64,000 nt of DNA. It comes from Pseudomonadota bacterium. Its GTDB lineage: Bacteria; Pseudomonadota; Gammaproteobacteria; Steroidobacterales; Steroidobacteraceae. Below the pieces are notes generated by a model that ran no database searches, had not been told where the DNA came from, and saw only the letters and a list, made by a program, of their open reading frames with translations. Positions 51,172-61,882 of this stretch are shown in pieces. The stretch is from assembly GCA_018241425.1 (NCBI GenBank), contig JAFEDU010000005.1:1-64000 (forward strand), in the 5' to 3' direction. The stretch's first letter is position 1, and each line of letters opens with the position of its first letter. Made by a program: the position numbers and the translations under genes.

Positions 51172-53034
51172 ATGGCGCAGCGCACCCACCCGCCGCGGGC
51201 TCGTCGATGGCACTGGCGGACCCCGGCGGTCTTCCTGTGCCTGCTGGCCACGAGCCTCGCCCACGCGGCGGGGGTGAGCGTCGAGGTGCGCGGCGTCGAT
51301 GACGAGCTGCGCAGCAACGTGCTGAGCTACCTGAGTTTCGAGCGCTACAAGAAGGGCGGCGTGGACCTCAACGCCGACACCGTGGACCGCCTCCACAACC
51401 GGGTGGAGCGCGAGGTGGAGGCGGCCCTGCGCCCGTACGGCTACTACGACCCGCAGGTGCAGTCGACGGTGACCCAGGAAGAGAGCGGCAACTGGAAGCT
51501 GGTGGTCGACATCAACCCGGGCGCGCCGGTGCTCGTCGAACACATCCAGGTGACGGTCGACGGGCCCGGCGAGGAGGACCCGCTGTTCCGTCGCATCCTG
51601 CGCCGCCTGCCGCTGCGCAGGGGTGACCGGCTGAACCACAAGGCCTACGAGGAGATCAAGAGCGAGCTGCAGCGCACCGCGGCCACCTACGGCTACCTGG
51701 ATGCCAAGCTCATCCACAACGAGATGGTCGTCGACCCGGCCAACCATCGCGCCAACATCTCCCTCGAGATGGACACCGGCGAGCGCTATCGCTTCGGCAG
51801 GACCACCATCACGCAGAACGTGATCCGCGACAGCCTGGTGCGGCGTTACCTGCGCTACCACGAGGGCGACTATTTCGATGTCACCCAGGTGCTGCGCACC
51901 CAGTTCGCGCTCGACGACTCGCAGTACTTCGCCGACCTCGAGGTGCTGCCCGGCAAGCCCGACACCGACAGCCACATCGTGCCGGTGGAGATCTCCGCCA
52001 AGGCGAGCCGCCGCCACCGCTACACCTTCGGGGCCGGCTATGCTACGGACACCGGGCCGCGCGGGACACTCGGCTTCGAGGACCGCAGGGTCAACGACCG
52101 CGGCCACGTGTTCAGCGTCGAGTTGCAGGCGGCCCAGGTCACGAAGTACAGCCTGCAGAGCCGCTACACCATCCCGATCGGGGACCCGGCGGTGGAGAAC
52201 TTCACGCTGCGCGGCTCCATCGAGCAGCGCAACTGGGGGGACGTCACCACCAACACGCTGTCGGTCGGCCCGAGCATCACAGCGCTCACCGGGCGCTGGC
52301 AGCACGTGTGGGCGGTGAACGCGGTGCGCACCCAGACGAACTCGGTGTACCTTTCGAACACCGAAACCGACAGCCTGCTGGTCCCCGAGCTCGACCTCGC
52401 CTCCGTCCCCAAGGGCTATCTCGGCGAGCCGCTGTTCGAGCGCCCGCTGTACATCGAGATCAAGGGCTCGCACGGCTCGCTCGGCTCGAACTCCAACTGG
52501 ATCCAGGCCCACGTGCAGGCCGAGCGGGTGTTCCCGCTCGCCCCGAAATGGCACCTGCTGCTGCGCGGGGAGGTCGGCGCCACGCTCGTGTCCGAGTTCA
52601 GCCAGCTGCCCACGGTGTTCCGCTTCTTCGCCGGCGGGGACAACAGCGTGCGCGGCTTCGCCTACAACGACCTGTCGCCGACGCAGATGACGCACGTCTG
52701 CGCCACGTACCGGCCCGACGGCATCGGCTGCGAGACCTTCACCTACATCAAGGTGGGTGGCAAGGACATCATCACCGGCACCGTGGAGGTGATCCGCGAC
52801 CTGCCTCGCAACCTCGGGCTCGCGACCTTCTTCGACTACGGCAACGCCTTCGACCGCTTCGGCACCAAGCTCGCCTACTCGGCCGGCATCGGACTGCGCG
52901 TGCGCCTGCCGGTGCTGACCCTCGGCATCGACATCGCCGAGCCGCTGTTCGAGCCGTGCCAGGCACCCTTCACGGCCGGCAACTGCGCGCCCAACAGCCC
53001 GCGGCTGCACATCAACTTCTCCCCCAAGCTGTGA
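51172..53034 (+). CDS. tamA: TamA, outer-membrane translocation and assembly protein
   Basis: 620 residues. A basic N-terminus and hydrophobic core (AVFLCLLATSLAHA) form the signal peptide. Three POTRA domains (about 33-270) lead into a C-terminal 16-strand Omp85 barrel (about 290-620); FFAGGDNSVRGFAY carries the VRGF loop motif that marks this superfamily, and the last residue is Leu after FSPK. With TamB it helps insert autotransporters and moves lipids to the outer membrane. Its stop overlaps the tamB start (GTGA). Confidence 0.93.
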   Translation: MAQRTHPPRARRWHWRTPAVFLCLLATSLAHAAGVSVEVRGVDDELRSNVLSYLSFERYKKGGVDLNADTVDRLHNRVEREVEAALRPYGYYDPQVQSTVTQEESGNWKLVVDINPGAPVLVEHIQVTVDGPGEEDPLFRRILRRLPLRRGDRLNHKAYEEIKSELQRTAATYGYLDAKLIHNEMVVDPANHRANISLEMDTGERYRFGRTTITQNVIRDSLVRRYLRYHEGDYFDVTQVLRTQFALDDSQYFADLEVLPGKPDTDSHIVPVEISAKASRRHRYTFGAGYATDTGPRGTLGFEDRRVNDRGHVFSVELQAAQVTKYSLQSRYTIPIGDPAVENFTLRGSIEQRNWGDVTTNTLSVGPSITALTGRWQHVWAVNAVRTQTNSVYLSNTETDSLLVPELDLASVPKGYLGEPLFERPLYIEIKGSHGSLGSNSNWIQAHVQAERVFPLAPKWHLLLRGEVGATLVSEFSQLPTVFRFFAGGDNSVRGFAYNDLSPTQMTHVCATYRPDGIGCETFTYIKVGGKDIITGTVEVIRDLPRNLGLATFFDYGNAFDRFGTKLAYSAGIGLRVRLPVLTLGIDIAEPLFEPCQAPFTAGNCAPNSPRLHINFSPKL

Positions 53035-56000
53035 TCCAGACCTACATCCTGCGCCGGGCGCTGCTCCTGATCGCAATCGTGGTGATCACGACGCTGATCG
53101 TAGCCCCGCTCGCCGGCGGCTACGCGGTGCTCTACACCACCGCGGGGGCGCAGTTCGTGCTGCGGCACCTGCCGCAGCGCTTCGGGGGGGTCACGCTGCA
53201 GATCGAGGGCTTCAGCGGCACGGTCGCAGGCGGCCTGCACGTCGAGCGCGTCGAGATCGACCACCAGCTCGTGCACCTGACCTTCAAGGACATCGATGGC
53301 CGCGTTACCGTGGCGCCGCTCCTTCTGCAGACGGTGCGGGCACCGACGGCGAGCATCGGCTCGGCCTTCATCCAGGTGAAGCACCGCACGCACCCCCCGA
53401 CGCCCTCGCCGCCCAGCTTCCTGCCGCGCGGCATGCTGATCAGCGTGGAGGACGCGCACGTGCGCGAGGTCAAGCTCACTGTCTACAACGGCGCGCACCT
53501 GGAAGTGAGCGGGCTGGCCGGCGCCGCCGTCCTGCGCCACGAGGCGATCCGCATCTTCCAGGCGGACGGGCTGCTGGATGGCATGCACGTGAGCGCCAGT
53601 GGGGAACTGCTGGCGAAGGATCCGCTCGGCATCCAGGCGAAGGCACACCTCGACTGGCATCCCCCGGGACAGCCTGCCTACGTGGTCGACGGCACCGGCC
53701 GCGGCGACCTCAACCACCTGAGCGTCGTCGCCCGCACCGAGAGCCCGTTCCGCGCCGACGTCACCGGGCAGCTCATCGACCTCACCGGGCACATGCACTA
53801 CGTCGCCAGCATCTTCATGCACCAGTTCGGCCTGAGCCCCTGGGGCGTGAAGGGCCCGATCGAGGACGTGACTGCGCGCCTGTCGGCGAGCGGCGATCTC
53901 AACGGCTTCAGTGCCCACGGGCCGGTCAATCCGCAGGCGCTGCACACCGGGGTGTTCGACGTCCTGTTCGAGGCCGCCTTCGCGCCCCATGCGCTCGAGG
54001 TGAAGCGCGGCGAGGCCCGGCACGTGGACTCGGGCGCGCGGCTCGAGGGCTCGGGCCGCATCGGGTTCGTCGACCATGGACCGCGGCTCGACTTCACCGG
54101 CCGGTGGAGCGACTTCCGCTGGCCGCTCGTCGGGCGCGACCCGGCGGTGCGCAGCGGCGCCGGCACCTTCGTCTTCGAGGGCGTGCTGCCCTACCGGGTG
54201 CACCTGGTCGGCGACCTGCGTGCGGCCGACCTCCCGCTCATGCCGGTGGACGTGGAGGGCACGCTCGGCAAGGACGGCGTCGAGTTCTCGCGGGCGGACG
54301 TGGACCTCTACGGCGGCCATACCACCGCGAGCGGCTCGGTGACCTGGGCCCCCCTGCAGAGCTATGCCGTGAATGGCCACGCGACGGGGATCGACCCCTC
54401 GAACTTCCGCTCCGACCTGCCGGGAAGCCTCAACTTCGACTATCGCGTCCTGGGCCGCGGCTTCGATCCCAAGGGCACCTTCACCGCTGCCTTCAGCTCC
54501 CTCTCCGGCAAGCTGCGCGGCGCCAGTGCCTCCGGCAGCGGCACCATTGCCCACGGCGGCAAGACCTGGACGTTCACCGCGCTGCGCGCCGGGCTCGGCG
54601 GCGCGAGCCTCGCCCTCGACGGCACGCTCGATGCGGCGGTGAACCTGCGCTTCGCGCTCACCGCACAGGACCTGAGCCTCCTGAGTCCCGGTGCGCGCGG
54701 GCAGCTGAAGGCCTCCGGAACGGTGATGGGCACCGCGGCCGACCCCTCGCTCGTGGGTAACGCGCACGGGATCGACATCGACTTCGGCGGCGTGCAGATA
54801 AAAGGAGTGGATGCGGACATCGACTTCGAGCCGGATGCCACCACCAAGGAGTCCAAGGTCGACGCCCGGCTGCACGGCCTCAAGTACCGGCAGCACCACA
54901 TCGACGCAGCCACCTTCACCCTCAACGGCCCACCGGGCAACTACCGCGTGCAGCTGTCGGCGTCGGCGCCCGGGCTGGATGCCACCGCGCAGGCGCACGG
55001 CGCGTACGCGGCGCGCAGCTTCAAGGGCCAGCTGACCCAGCTCGCCTTCACCAACAAGGAGGCGCTGCACCTCACCCTCGACCGGCCGGTCGACATGGTG
55101 ATGGCGCTCGAGCACATGCGCATCGAGTGGCTGTGCCTGGTGGGCAGTCCCGGCAGCGTATGCGCGGACGCGGACTGGACGCCCGCGCACTGGGCGACGA
55201 CCATCATGACCAACGAGCTGCCGCTCAATACCCTCACCGCGGGCATGACTCCCGCGGTCCAGTACCTGGGCACCATCAACGCCCTGTTCCGACTAGGGGG
55301 CGGTGCCACCGAGAGCATCCAGGGCACCGTGCGCGCGGAGCTCGCGGATGCGGAAATCGCCCACCGCCTGGCCAGCAAGAAGATCGAGCACACGCGCATC
55401 GGCTCGGGGACGATCAACGTGGCCCTCGGTCCGCAGCAGATCACCGCGCGCGCGGACCTCGGCGACGGCCAGGTCGGCACGCTGCACGCGACCGGCACGG
55501 TGCAGCGCACGACCCCCGAGTGGGCCAACATGCCGGTCAGCGGCGAGCTGCACGCCCAGAGCGCGCAGTGCGACCTGATCTCGCTCTACGTGCCCGACAT
55601 CGATCGCGCCTCCGGCCAGTTCAACATCGACGGCCAGGTGGCCGGCACGCTGGGCGCGCCGCAGCTGTCGGGGCTGGTCAAGGTGACCAATGGCGAGATC
55701 GACGTCTACCAGATCAACCTCGCGCTGCGCGCCATCGAGCTCGAGGCGCGCCTCGGCGATGCCGGCCTCGACTTCAGGGGCAGCGCGCGCGCCGGCGCGG
55801 GCAGCGTCGGTGCGGACGGCCACGTGGAGTGGCACGAGCTCAAGCCCTACGGCAAGTTCCACCTGGCCGGCAGCAACCTGCGGGTCGCGGACCTGCCGGA
55901 GGCCGTCATCGACGCCTCCCCGGACCTCAACTTCACCATCGAGGGCCGCAAGATCGACGTCACCGGCGAGGTCCAGGTGCCGTACGCGAAGATCCAGCCC

Positions 56001-56771
56001 AAGGACATCGCCACCGCGGTGCGCACCTCCGACGACGAGATCCTGGTCGGAAACGAGCCGGAGGACGCCGCTGAGCACTTCGAGGTCAGCACCACGATCA
56101 AGCTCAGCCTCGGGGACCGGGTGAGCGTGGACGCCCTGGGGTTGAAGGCGCGCATCGGCGGCGCCGTGACGGTCAGCACCGGGGCCGATCCCATCACCCG
56201 CGCCTACGGGCAGCTCAACATCCTCGACGGCCGGTACGCGGCCTACGGCCGCCTGCTGGACATTAGTGCCGGTATCCTCGACTACGGGTCGGCCCCCGGC
56301 CGGGCGGTCGACAACCCCATCATCAGGATCACGGCCAAGAAAGAGTTCCCGGACGTCACGGCGTACATCGAGGTGCGGGGGACCCTGCAGCAGCCGCAGC
56401 TGACGTTCCACTCCGACCCCCCGCTGCCCCAGTCGCAGGTGGTCTCGCTGATCCTCGCCGGCGGCTCGCTGGAGTCGGCGCAGAACCGCGGCGGCAACAT
56501 CGCCCTGGGCCAGGGCGTTGCGATGCTCGCGCAGCAGTACGGCTCCATCCTCGGCATCCAGGACGCGGGGCTGGAGTCGGACATCAACAACGAGACCTCC
56601 GTGGTACTGGGCCGCTACCTCAACCCGCGCCTGTACGTGAGCTACGGCATCAGCCTCACCGAGCAGCTGAACACCTTCAAGCTGCGCTACACCCTGGGCG
56701 ACCACTGGACGCTGAAGGCCGAAGTCGGCCAGGCCCAGGGCGCCGACCTGGTCTACACCATCACCAAGTAG
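53031..56771 (+). CDS. tamB: TamB, inner-membrane-anchored translocation and assembly protein
   Basis: 1246 residues from GTG 53031, which overlaps the tamA stop. A single N-terminal membrane helix (about 9-30, LLLIAIVVITTLIVAPLAGG) anchors the protein; the rest is repetitive beta-strand sequence forming a long periplasmic groove, ending in the DUF490 domain (about 900-1246) whose LRYTLGDHWTLKAEVGQ end contacts TamA. Length is close to E. coli TamB (1259). The same AsmA-like bridge fold is now linked to phospholipid transport to the outer membrane. Confidence 0.93.
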   Translation: MIQTYILRRALLLIAIVVITTLIVAPLAGGYAVLYTTAGAQFVLRHLPQRFGGVTLQIEGFSGTVAGGLHVERVEIDHQLVHLTFKDIDGRVTVAPLLLQTVRAPTASIGSAFIQVKHRTHPPTPSPPSFLPRGMLISVEDAHVREVKLTVYNGAHLEVSGLAGAAVLRHEAIRIFQADGLLDGMHVSASGELLAKDPLGIQAKAHLDWHPPGQPAYVVDGTGRGDLNHLSVVARTESPFRADVTGQLIDLTGHMHYVASIFMHQFGLSPWGVKGPIEDVTARLSASGDLNGFSAHGPVNPQALHTGVFDVLFEAAFAPHALEVKRGEARHVDSGARLEGSGRIGFVDHGPRLDFTGRWSDFRWPLVGRDPAVRSGAGTFVFEGVLPYRVHLVGDLRAADLPLMPVDVEGTLGKDGVEFSRADVDLYGGHTTASGSVTWAPLQSYAVNGHATGIDPSNFRSDLPGSLNFDYRVLGRGFDPKGTFTAAFSSLSGKLRGASASGSGTIAHGGKTWTFTALRAGLGGASLALDGTLDAAVNLRFALTAQDLSLLSPGARGQLKASGTVMGTAADPSLVGNAHGIDIDFGGVQIKGVDADIDFEPDATTKESKVDARLHGLKYRQHHIDAATFTLNGPPGNYRVQLSASAPGLDATAQAHGAYAARSFKGQLTQLAFTNKEALHLTLDRPVDMVMALEHMRIEWLCLVGSPGSVCADADWTPAHWATTIMTNELPLNTLTAGMTPAVQYLGTINALFRLGGGATESIQGTVRAELADAEIAHRLASKKIEHTRIGSGTINVALGPQQITARADLGDGQVGTLHATGTVQRTTPEWANMPVSGELHAQSAQCDLISLYVPDIDRASGQFNIDGQVAGTLGAPQLSGLVKVTNGEIDVYQINLALRAIELEARLGDAGLDFRGSARAGAGSVGADGHVEWHELKPYGKFHLAGSNLRVADLPEAVIDASPDLNFTIEGRKIDVTGEVQVPYAKIQPKDIATAVRTSDDEILVGNEPEDAAEHFEVSTTIKLSLGDRVSVDALGLKARIGGAVTVSTGADPITRAYGQLNILDGRYAAYGRLLDISAGILDYGSAPGRAVDNPIIRITAKKEFPDVTAYIEVRGTLQQPQLTFHSDPPLPQSQVVSLILAGGSLESAQNRGGNIALGQGVAMLAQQYGSILGIQDAGLESDINNETSVVLGRYLNPRLYVSYGISLTEQLNTFKLRYTLGDHWTLKAEVGQAQGADLVYTITK

Positions 56772-56841
56772 CCTCGCGGTCGAACCGGCCGCCCGGCTTC
56801 CCCGACCGTCCTGCAAGGCGCCGGCACGGGCCCGTATGCCC

Positions 56842-56871
56842 TTGACTTACGTGCATTTAAATGCACAATAT
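56842..56871 (+). promoter_or_regulatory. Promoter of the arginine operon
   Basis: TTGACT (56842-56847) and CAATAT (56866-56871) form a -35/-10 pair with an 18-base spacer, 27 bases before the argR start codon. The first ARG box lies inside the spacer, so ArgR would compete with RNA polymerase. Confidence 0.65.
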
Positions 56872-56886
56872 GCGCATGTTTATGCA
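56852..56886 (+). promoter_or_regulatory. Tandem ARG boxes (ArgR operator)
   Basis: Box 1 TGCATTTAAATGCA (56852-56865) is a perfect palindrome fitting the ARG-box core TGNAT-N4-ATNCA. Box 2 CGCATGTTTATGCA (56873-56886) has the same GCAT-N4-ATGC core. Their centres are 21 bp apart, the spacing at which an ArgR hexamer binds two boxes on one face of the helix. They overlap the promoter of argR, so the operon should be repressed by arginine through its own first product. Confidence 0.88.
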
Positions 56887-56898
56887 TATCTTTCCGCC

Positions 56899-57351
56899 AT
56901 GCTGAGCGACGCTCACCAGCTCGAGCGCCGCGGCGCCATCGTGCGCATCCTCAAGGACGGCCTGGTCCGCAAGCAGGCTGACCTGGTGCGCCTGCTGAAG
57001 AAGGAGGGTCACGCGGTGACCCAGAGCTCGGTCAGCCGCGACCTGCGCGACCTGGGGGTGCTCAAGGCGAGCGGGCGCTACGTGCTGCCGCCGGACGAGG
57101 TGACGCGCGCCAACGGCGACTTCGGGTCGCTCTCCCAGTTCGTGCGCGAGCTGCGGCCGGCCGGCGGCTCGATCACCGTGCTGCGCACCACCATCGGCGC
57201 GGCCCAGAGCGTGGCCGTCGCGATCGACAAGGCCGAATGGCCCGAGGTTGCCGGCACCATCTCCGGCGACGACACTATTTTCATAGCCACTGCCACCCCG
57301 CGCGACCAGCAGGAGCTCATCTCCCGCCTGCGCACTCTCTTCCGGATCTGA
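56899..57351 (+). CDS. argR: Arginine repressor
   Basis: 150 residues. The N-terminal winged helix has KKEGHAVTQSSVSRDLRDLG, including the SR residues that contact ARG boxes. The C-terminal domain (about 80-150) has the arginine-binding and hexamer segment GTISGDDTIFIA. The protein should repress this operon when arginine is bound. ATG 56899 is preferred because it lies downstream of the promoter and operators; there is no strong Shine-Dalgarno. argG follows with a two-base gap. Confidence 0.94.
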   Translation: MLSDAHQLERRGAIVRILKDGLVRKQADLVRLLKKEGHAVTQSSVSRDLRDLGVLKASGRYVLPPDEVTRANGDFGSLSQFVRELRPAGGSITVLRTTIGAAQSVAVAIDKAEWPEVAGTISGDDTIFIATATPRDQQELISRLRTLFRI

Positions 57352-57353
57352 AC

Positions 57354-58592
57354 ATGCCTGCCACTGTTCTGCGCCCGGGCGCCATGCCCATCGTGCTCGC
57401 CTATTCGGGCGGCCTCGACACCTCCTTCCTCGTGCCCTGGATCGCCGAGCGCGAGGGGCGACCCATCATCACGGTCACGGTCGACACCGGCGGCATCGAT
57501 GCGGCTGCCGCGCGCACGCTCGCCGAGCGCGCCCGCGCGCTCGGCTCCGTCGAGCACCACCAGATCGACGCGCGCGCGGACTACTTCGAGCAGGTGCTGC
57601 GCTTCCTCATCATGGGCAACGTGCGCCGCGGCCAGCTCTACCCGCTGTGCGTCGGCGCCGAGCGCGTCATGCAGGCGCAGACCATCGCGCGCATGGCACG
57701 CACGCTCGGCACGGACCTGGTGGCGCACGGCTGCACGGCCGCCGGCAACGACCAGGTGCGGTTCGAGGTCGCGCTGCGCACGCTCGCGCCCGACCTCAAG
57801 GTGCTCGCCCCCGTGCGCGACCAGGCGTTCCGGCGCGAGGACGAGCTCGCCTACCTCAAGGAGCGCAACCTGCCGCTGCCCCCGACGGGCGCGAAGTACT
57901 CCGTGAACCGCGGCCTGTGGGGCGTCACGATCGGCGGCAAGGAGACCCTCACCAGCGCCGGCAGCATCCCGGACGATGCGTGGATGCTGACCCGGGGGGC
58001 ATACGCGCAGCCCCGCGCTCCCGAGCGCCACACCGTGAGCTTCGCGCAAGGCCGCCCGGTCGCGCTCGACGGCCGCGCCCTGGACCCGGTGGCGATCATC
58101 GAGGCCCTGGAGACCCTGGCCGCGCCCTTCGGCATCGGCCGCGGCATCCACCTGGGCGACACCATCATCGGCACCAAGGGGCGGGTGGCGTTCGAGGCCC
58201 CGGCGGCCGAGGTGCTGCTGACGGCGCACCGCGAGCTGGAGAAGCTCGTGCTCACCGGGCGCCAGCAGCGCACCAAGGACCAGGTGGCGCAGACCTATGG
58301 CGATCTCGTGCACGAGGGACAGCTCCTGGACCCGGTGTGCCGCGACATCGAGGCGCTGCTGGTTTCCTCGCAGCATCGCGTCACGGGGGAGGTGCACCTG
58401 CTCCTGCAGACCGGCAACCTCTTCATCGAGGGCGTCGAGTCGCCCTACTCCCTCATGGCGGCCTCCAAGGGCGTGTACGGCGAGGCCGCCGGCGAATGGT
58501 CGGCCCAGGATGCCCTCGGCTTCTCGCGCATCGTCTCGCTCCCCGGGGTGCTCCACACGCGCGCCGGCGAGCGCGCCACCAAGGAAGGTTGA
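57354..58592 (+). CDS. argG: Argininosuccinate synthase
   Basis: 412 residues. Joins citrulline and aspartate with ATP. The PP-loop motif YSGGLDTS is near residues 16-23, and YSVNRGLWGVTIGGKE and GVESPYSLM are later active-site and structural segments. Phrases such as GNVRRGQLYP, AHGCTAAGNDQVRF and the RDIEALLVSSQ segment look like the Bacteroidetes/Xanthomonadales branch of ArgG rather than the common enteric type. It starts two bases after argR and a second ATG ten codons on is possible. Confidence 0.94.
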   Translation: MPATVLRPGAMPIVLAYSGGLDTSFLVPWIAEREGRPIITVTVDTGGIDAAAARTLAERARALGSVEHHQIDARADYFEQVLRFLIMGNVRRGQLYPLCVGAERVMQAQTIARMARTLGTDLVAHGCTAAGNDQVRFEVALRTLAPDLKVLAPVRDQAFRREDELAYLKERNLPLPPTGAKYSVNRGLWGVTIGGKETLTSAGSIPDDAWMLTRGAYAQPRAPERHTVSFAQGRPVALDGRALDPVAIIEALETLAAPFGIGRGIHLGDTIIGTKGRVAFEAPAAEVLLTAHRELEKLVLTGRQQRTKDQVAQTYGDLVHEGQLLDPVCRDIEALLVSSQHRVTGEVHLLLQTGNLFIEGVESPYSLMAASKGVYGEAAGEWSAQDALGFSRIVSLPGVLHTRAGERATKEG

Positions 58593-58595
58593 GTC

Positions 58596-59669
58596 ATGGT
58601 CGGTATGCGCAGCGTCGTCGTCGACAAGCTGGCCTCGGTCACGCAGGCCTGCAACCTGTCGCACGAGGTCCGCATCTCCGCGGAGATCCCCGCCGAAGAG
58701 GGCGTGGTGGTCGTGGTGGAGGTGCTGAACAACAAGTCCACCTACAACACGCTCGAGCTCACCAGCGGCCGCATGGCCAAGCTCGGCAAGGGCGACGTCG
58801 TGGCCGGCGCCCTCGGCCACCGCAAGGCGCTGTTTGGCTACTCCGGCCACGTCCCGGAGGCAGTGGCCCCCGGCGACATCATCCAGATGCTCAACATCGG
58901 CGGCGTGCTGGGGATCTGCGACTCGATCAACCCCGACAAGGGCAAGCCGTTCGACTGCCGCGTGCTGGGCGTCGCCCTGAACTTCCCCTACCTGGGCGAA
59001 CGCATCGGCGTACCGGCGCGCGTCGGGCACAAGCGCCTGGATGCGAACGCGCCGCTCGACACGCACGGCGTGCCGGTGGTGGCGCTCGCCGGCACCTGCA
59101 TGGAGGCCGGCAAGACGGCCGCCGCCTGCGCGGTGATTGCACGCATGCGCCATCGCGGACTCACCGTGGATGCCTTCAAGGCCACGGGCGTTTCGCTGCG
59201 CCGTGACATCCTCGCCATGGAGGACTCCGGCGCGCGCCGCTGCGCGATCTTCACCGACCTCGGCATCGTCACCACGACGCGCGCCAACGGGCCGGCGCTC
59301 ACGCGCACCATGCTCACCGAACTTACCGCGGGCAAGCCGGACGTCGTGGTGTTCGAGCTCGGCGACGGGATCCTCGGCACCTACGGGGTGGATGCCATCC
59401 TCGAGTGCCCGGACATCAGGAGCGCGCTCAGCGGGGTCATCCTCTCCGCCAACGACCCGGTGGCCGCCTGGGGCGGCGTGAAGCTGCTGCGCGAACGGTT
59501 CGGCATCGAGCCGTGCGTGGTCACCGGCCCCGCCACCGACAACCAGGTCGGCGTCGAGATCATCACCTCGCAGATGCACGTGGCGGCCTTCAACGCCATG
59601 AGCAACGGCGCGGCGCTCGGCGACCGCGTGATCGAGGCGCTCGCCCTGAAGGCGCAGGCCGCGGCGTGA
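58596..59669 (+). CDS. Uncharacterised P-loop NTPase-like protein inside the arginine operon
   Basis: 357 residues, not assignable to a known arginine enzyme. Residues 1-150 are a beta-rich domain with several Gly-Val turns. From 158 a nucleotide-binding fold begins: P-loop GTCMEAGKT (166-174), KATGVSLRRD, FTDLG (219-223) and a Walker B-like VVVFELGDG (251-258). The order resembles BioD/CobQ-type or DUF1611-like proteins. It lies three bases after argG and overlaps argC by four bases (GTGA), so it is clearly a member of the operon. The operon lacks visible NAGS (argA/argJ) and deacylase (argE) genes, but nothing in the sequence shows this protein replaces them. Confidence 0.8.
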   Translation: MVGMRSVVVDKLASVTQACNLSHEVRISAEIPAEEGVVVVVEVLNNKSTYNTLELTSGRMAKLGKGDVVAGALGHRKALFGYSGHVPEAVAPGDIIQMLNIGGVLGICDSINPDKGKPFDCRVLGVALNFPYLGERIGVPARVGHKRLDANAPLDTHGVPVVALAGTCMEAGKTAAACAVIARMRHRGLTVDAFKATGVSLRRDILAMEDSGARRCAIFTDLGIVTTTRANGPALTRTMLTELTAGKPDVVVFELGDGILGTYGVDAILECPDIRSALSGVILSANDPVAAWGGVKLLRERFGIEPCVVTGPATDNQVGVEIITSQMHVAAFNAMSNGAALGDRVIEALALKAQAAA

Positions 59670-60727
59670 ACGGTCCCATCCCGGCGGTCGTGCTCGGCGG
59701 CACCGGCTACGTCGCCGGCGAGCTCGCACGCCTCCTTGCCGGCCACCCGCACTTCGCACTCGCCGCGCTCATGTCCGACAGCGCGCCGGGTGAACCGGTC
59801 GCCGCGGCGTTCCCGCACCTGGCGAGTGCCTACCCGCGGCTGCGCTTCAGTTCCCAGGACGACGTGCGCGGCATCCTGTGCGAGACCCCGCAGGCGGCGC
59901 TGTTCTCGGCCGCGCCCCACGGGGTGTCCGCGGCCCTCATCGATGCGCTGCTGGGTGCGGCGGCCAGGGCCGGTACGCACCCGCGCGTCGTCGACATCTC
60001 CGCCGACTTCCGCTACCGCTCGGCCGAGGAATACACCCAGGTCTACCGCCATGCGCACGGCGCGCCGGCGCGCCTTGCCGAGTTCACCTGCGCGGTGCCC
60101 GAGCAGCTGAAGGAACTCACGACCCCGCACGTCGCGCACCCGGGCTGCTTCGCCACCGCGATCCTGCTTGCGAGCGTGCCGCTCTTGAAGGCCGGGCTCA
60201 TCGCGCCCTCGATCTTCGTCAGCGGCGTCACCGGCAGCACCGGCTCGGGCCGCAAGCCGGTCCCCGGCACCCATCACCCGCTGCGCCACGGGGACTTGTA
60301 CAGCTACAGCGCCCTGCAACACCGCCACGTCCCGGAGGTCACGGCGTGCGCGCGCGCAGCCTCGGGCGTCACCGCCCAGTACGCGTTCGTGCCGCACTCG
60401 GGCCCCTTCGCGCGCGGCATCCACGTGACGCTGCAGGCTGCGCTCACGGGCAATTCGAACAGCGAGCAGGTGCTCGGCACGCTGCGCGCCTACTACGAGG
60501 GCTGCCCATTCGTGCGAGTGAGTACGGACGCACCGCGGGTCAAGGACGTGGCCGCCAGCAACTATGCCCACCTGTCCGCGGTGGTCATGGGCGGGACGGT
60601 CGCCGTGCTGTGCGCCATCGACAACCTCAACAAGGGCGCCGCCGGCGGCGCGCTGCAGTGGATGAACCGCCTCTTCGGCCTGCCCGAGACGGCAGGCCTC
60701 ACGGCCCCCGCCCCGGGCTGGACCTGA
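59666..60727 (+). CDS. argC: N-acetyl (or N-succinyl)-gamma-glutamyl-phosphate reductase
   Basis: 353 residues from GTG 59666, overlapping the previous stop by four bases. NADPH-binding GGTGYVAGELARLL opens the protein; the catalytic Cys161 is in HPGCFATAI, and the conserved SGVTGSTGSGRKP and PHSGPFARGIH follow. It reduces the acyl-glutamyl phosphate made by ArgB to the semialdehyde. In the succinyl-arginine route of Bacteroidetes the same fold works on succinylated intermediates. Confidence 0.93.
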   Translation: MNGPIPAVVLGGTGYVAGELARLLAGHPHFALAALMSDSAPGEPVAAAFPHLASAYPRLRFSSQDDVRGILCETPQAALFSAAPHGVSAALIDALLGAAARAGTHPRVVDISADFRYRSAEEYTQVYRHAHGAPARLAEFTCAVPEQLKELTTPHVAHPGCFATAILLASVPLLKAGLIAPSIFVSGVTGSTGSGRKPVPGTHHPLRHGDLYSYSALQHRHVPEVTACARAASGVTAQYAFVPHSGPFARGIHVTLQAALTGNSNSEQVLGTLRAYYEGCPFVRVSTDAPRVKDVAASNYAHLSAVVMGGTVAVLCAIDNLNKGAAGGALQWMNRLFGLPETAGLTAPAPGWT

Positions 60728-60742
60728 CCCGGGAGCTGCATC

Positions 60743-61878
<1,136 letters not shown>

Positions 61879-61882
<4 letters not shown>

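Noticed and set aside
52308..53030. Upstream extension of tamB
   Set aside because: Overlaps the tamA barrel out of frame; the GTG at 53031 gives the proper membrane anchor.
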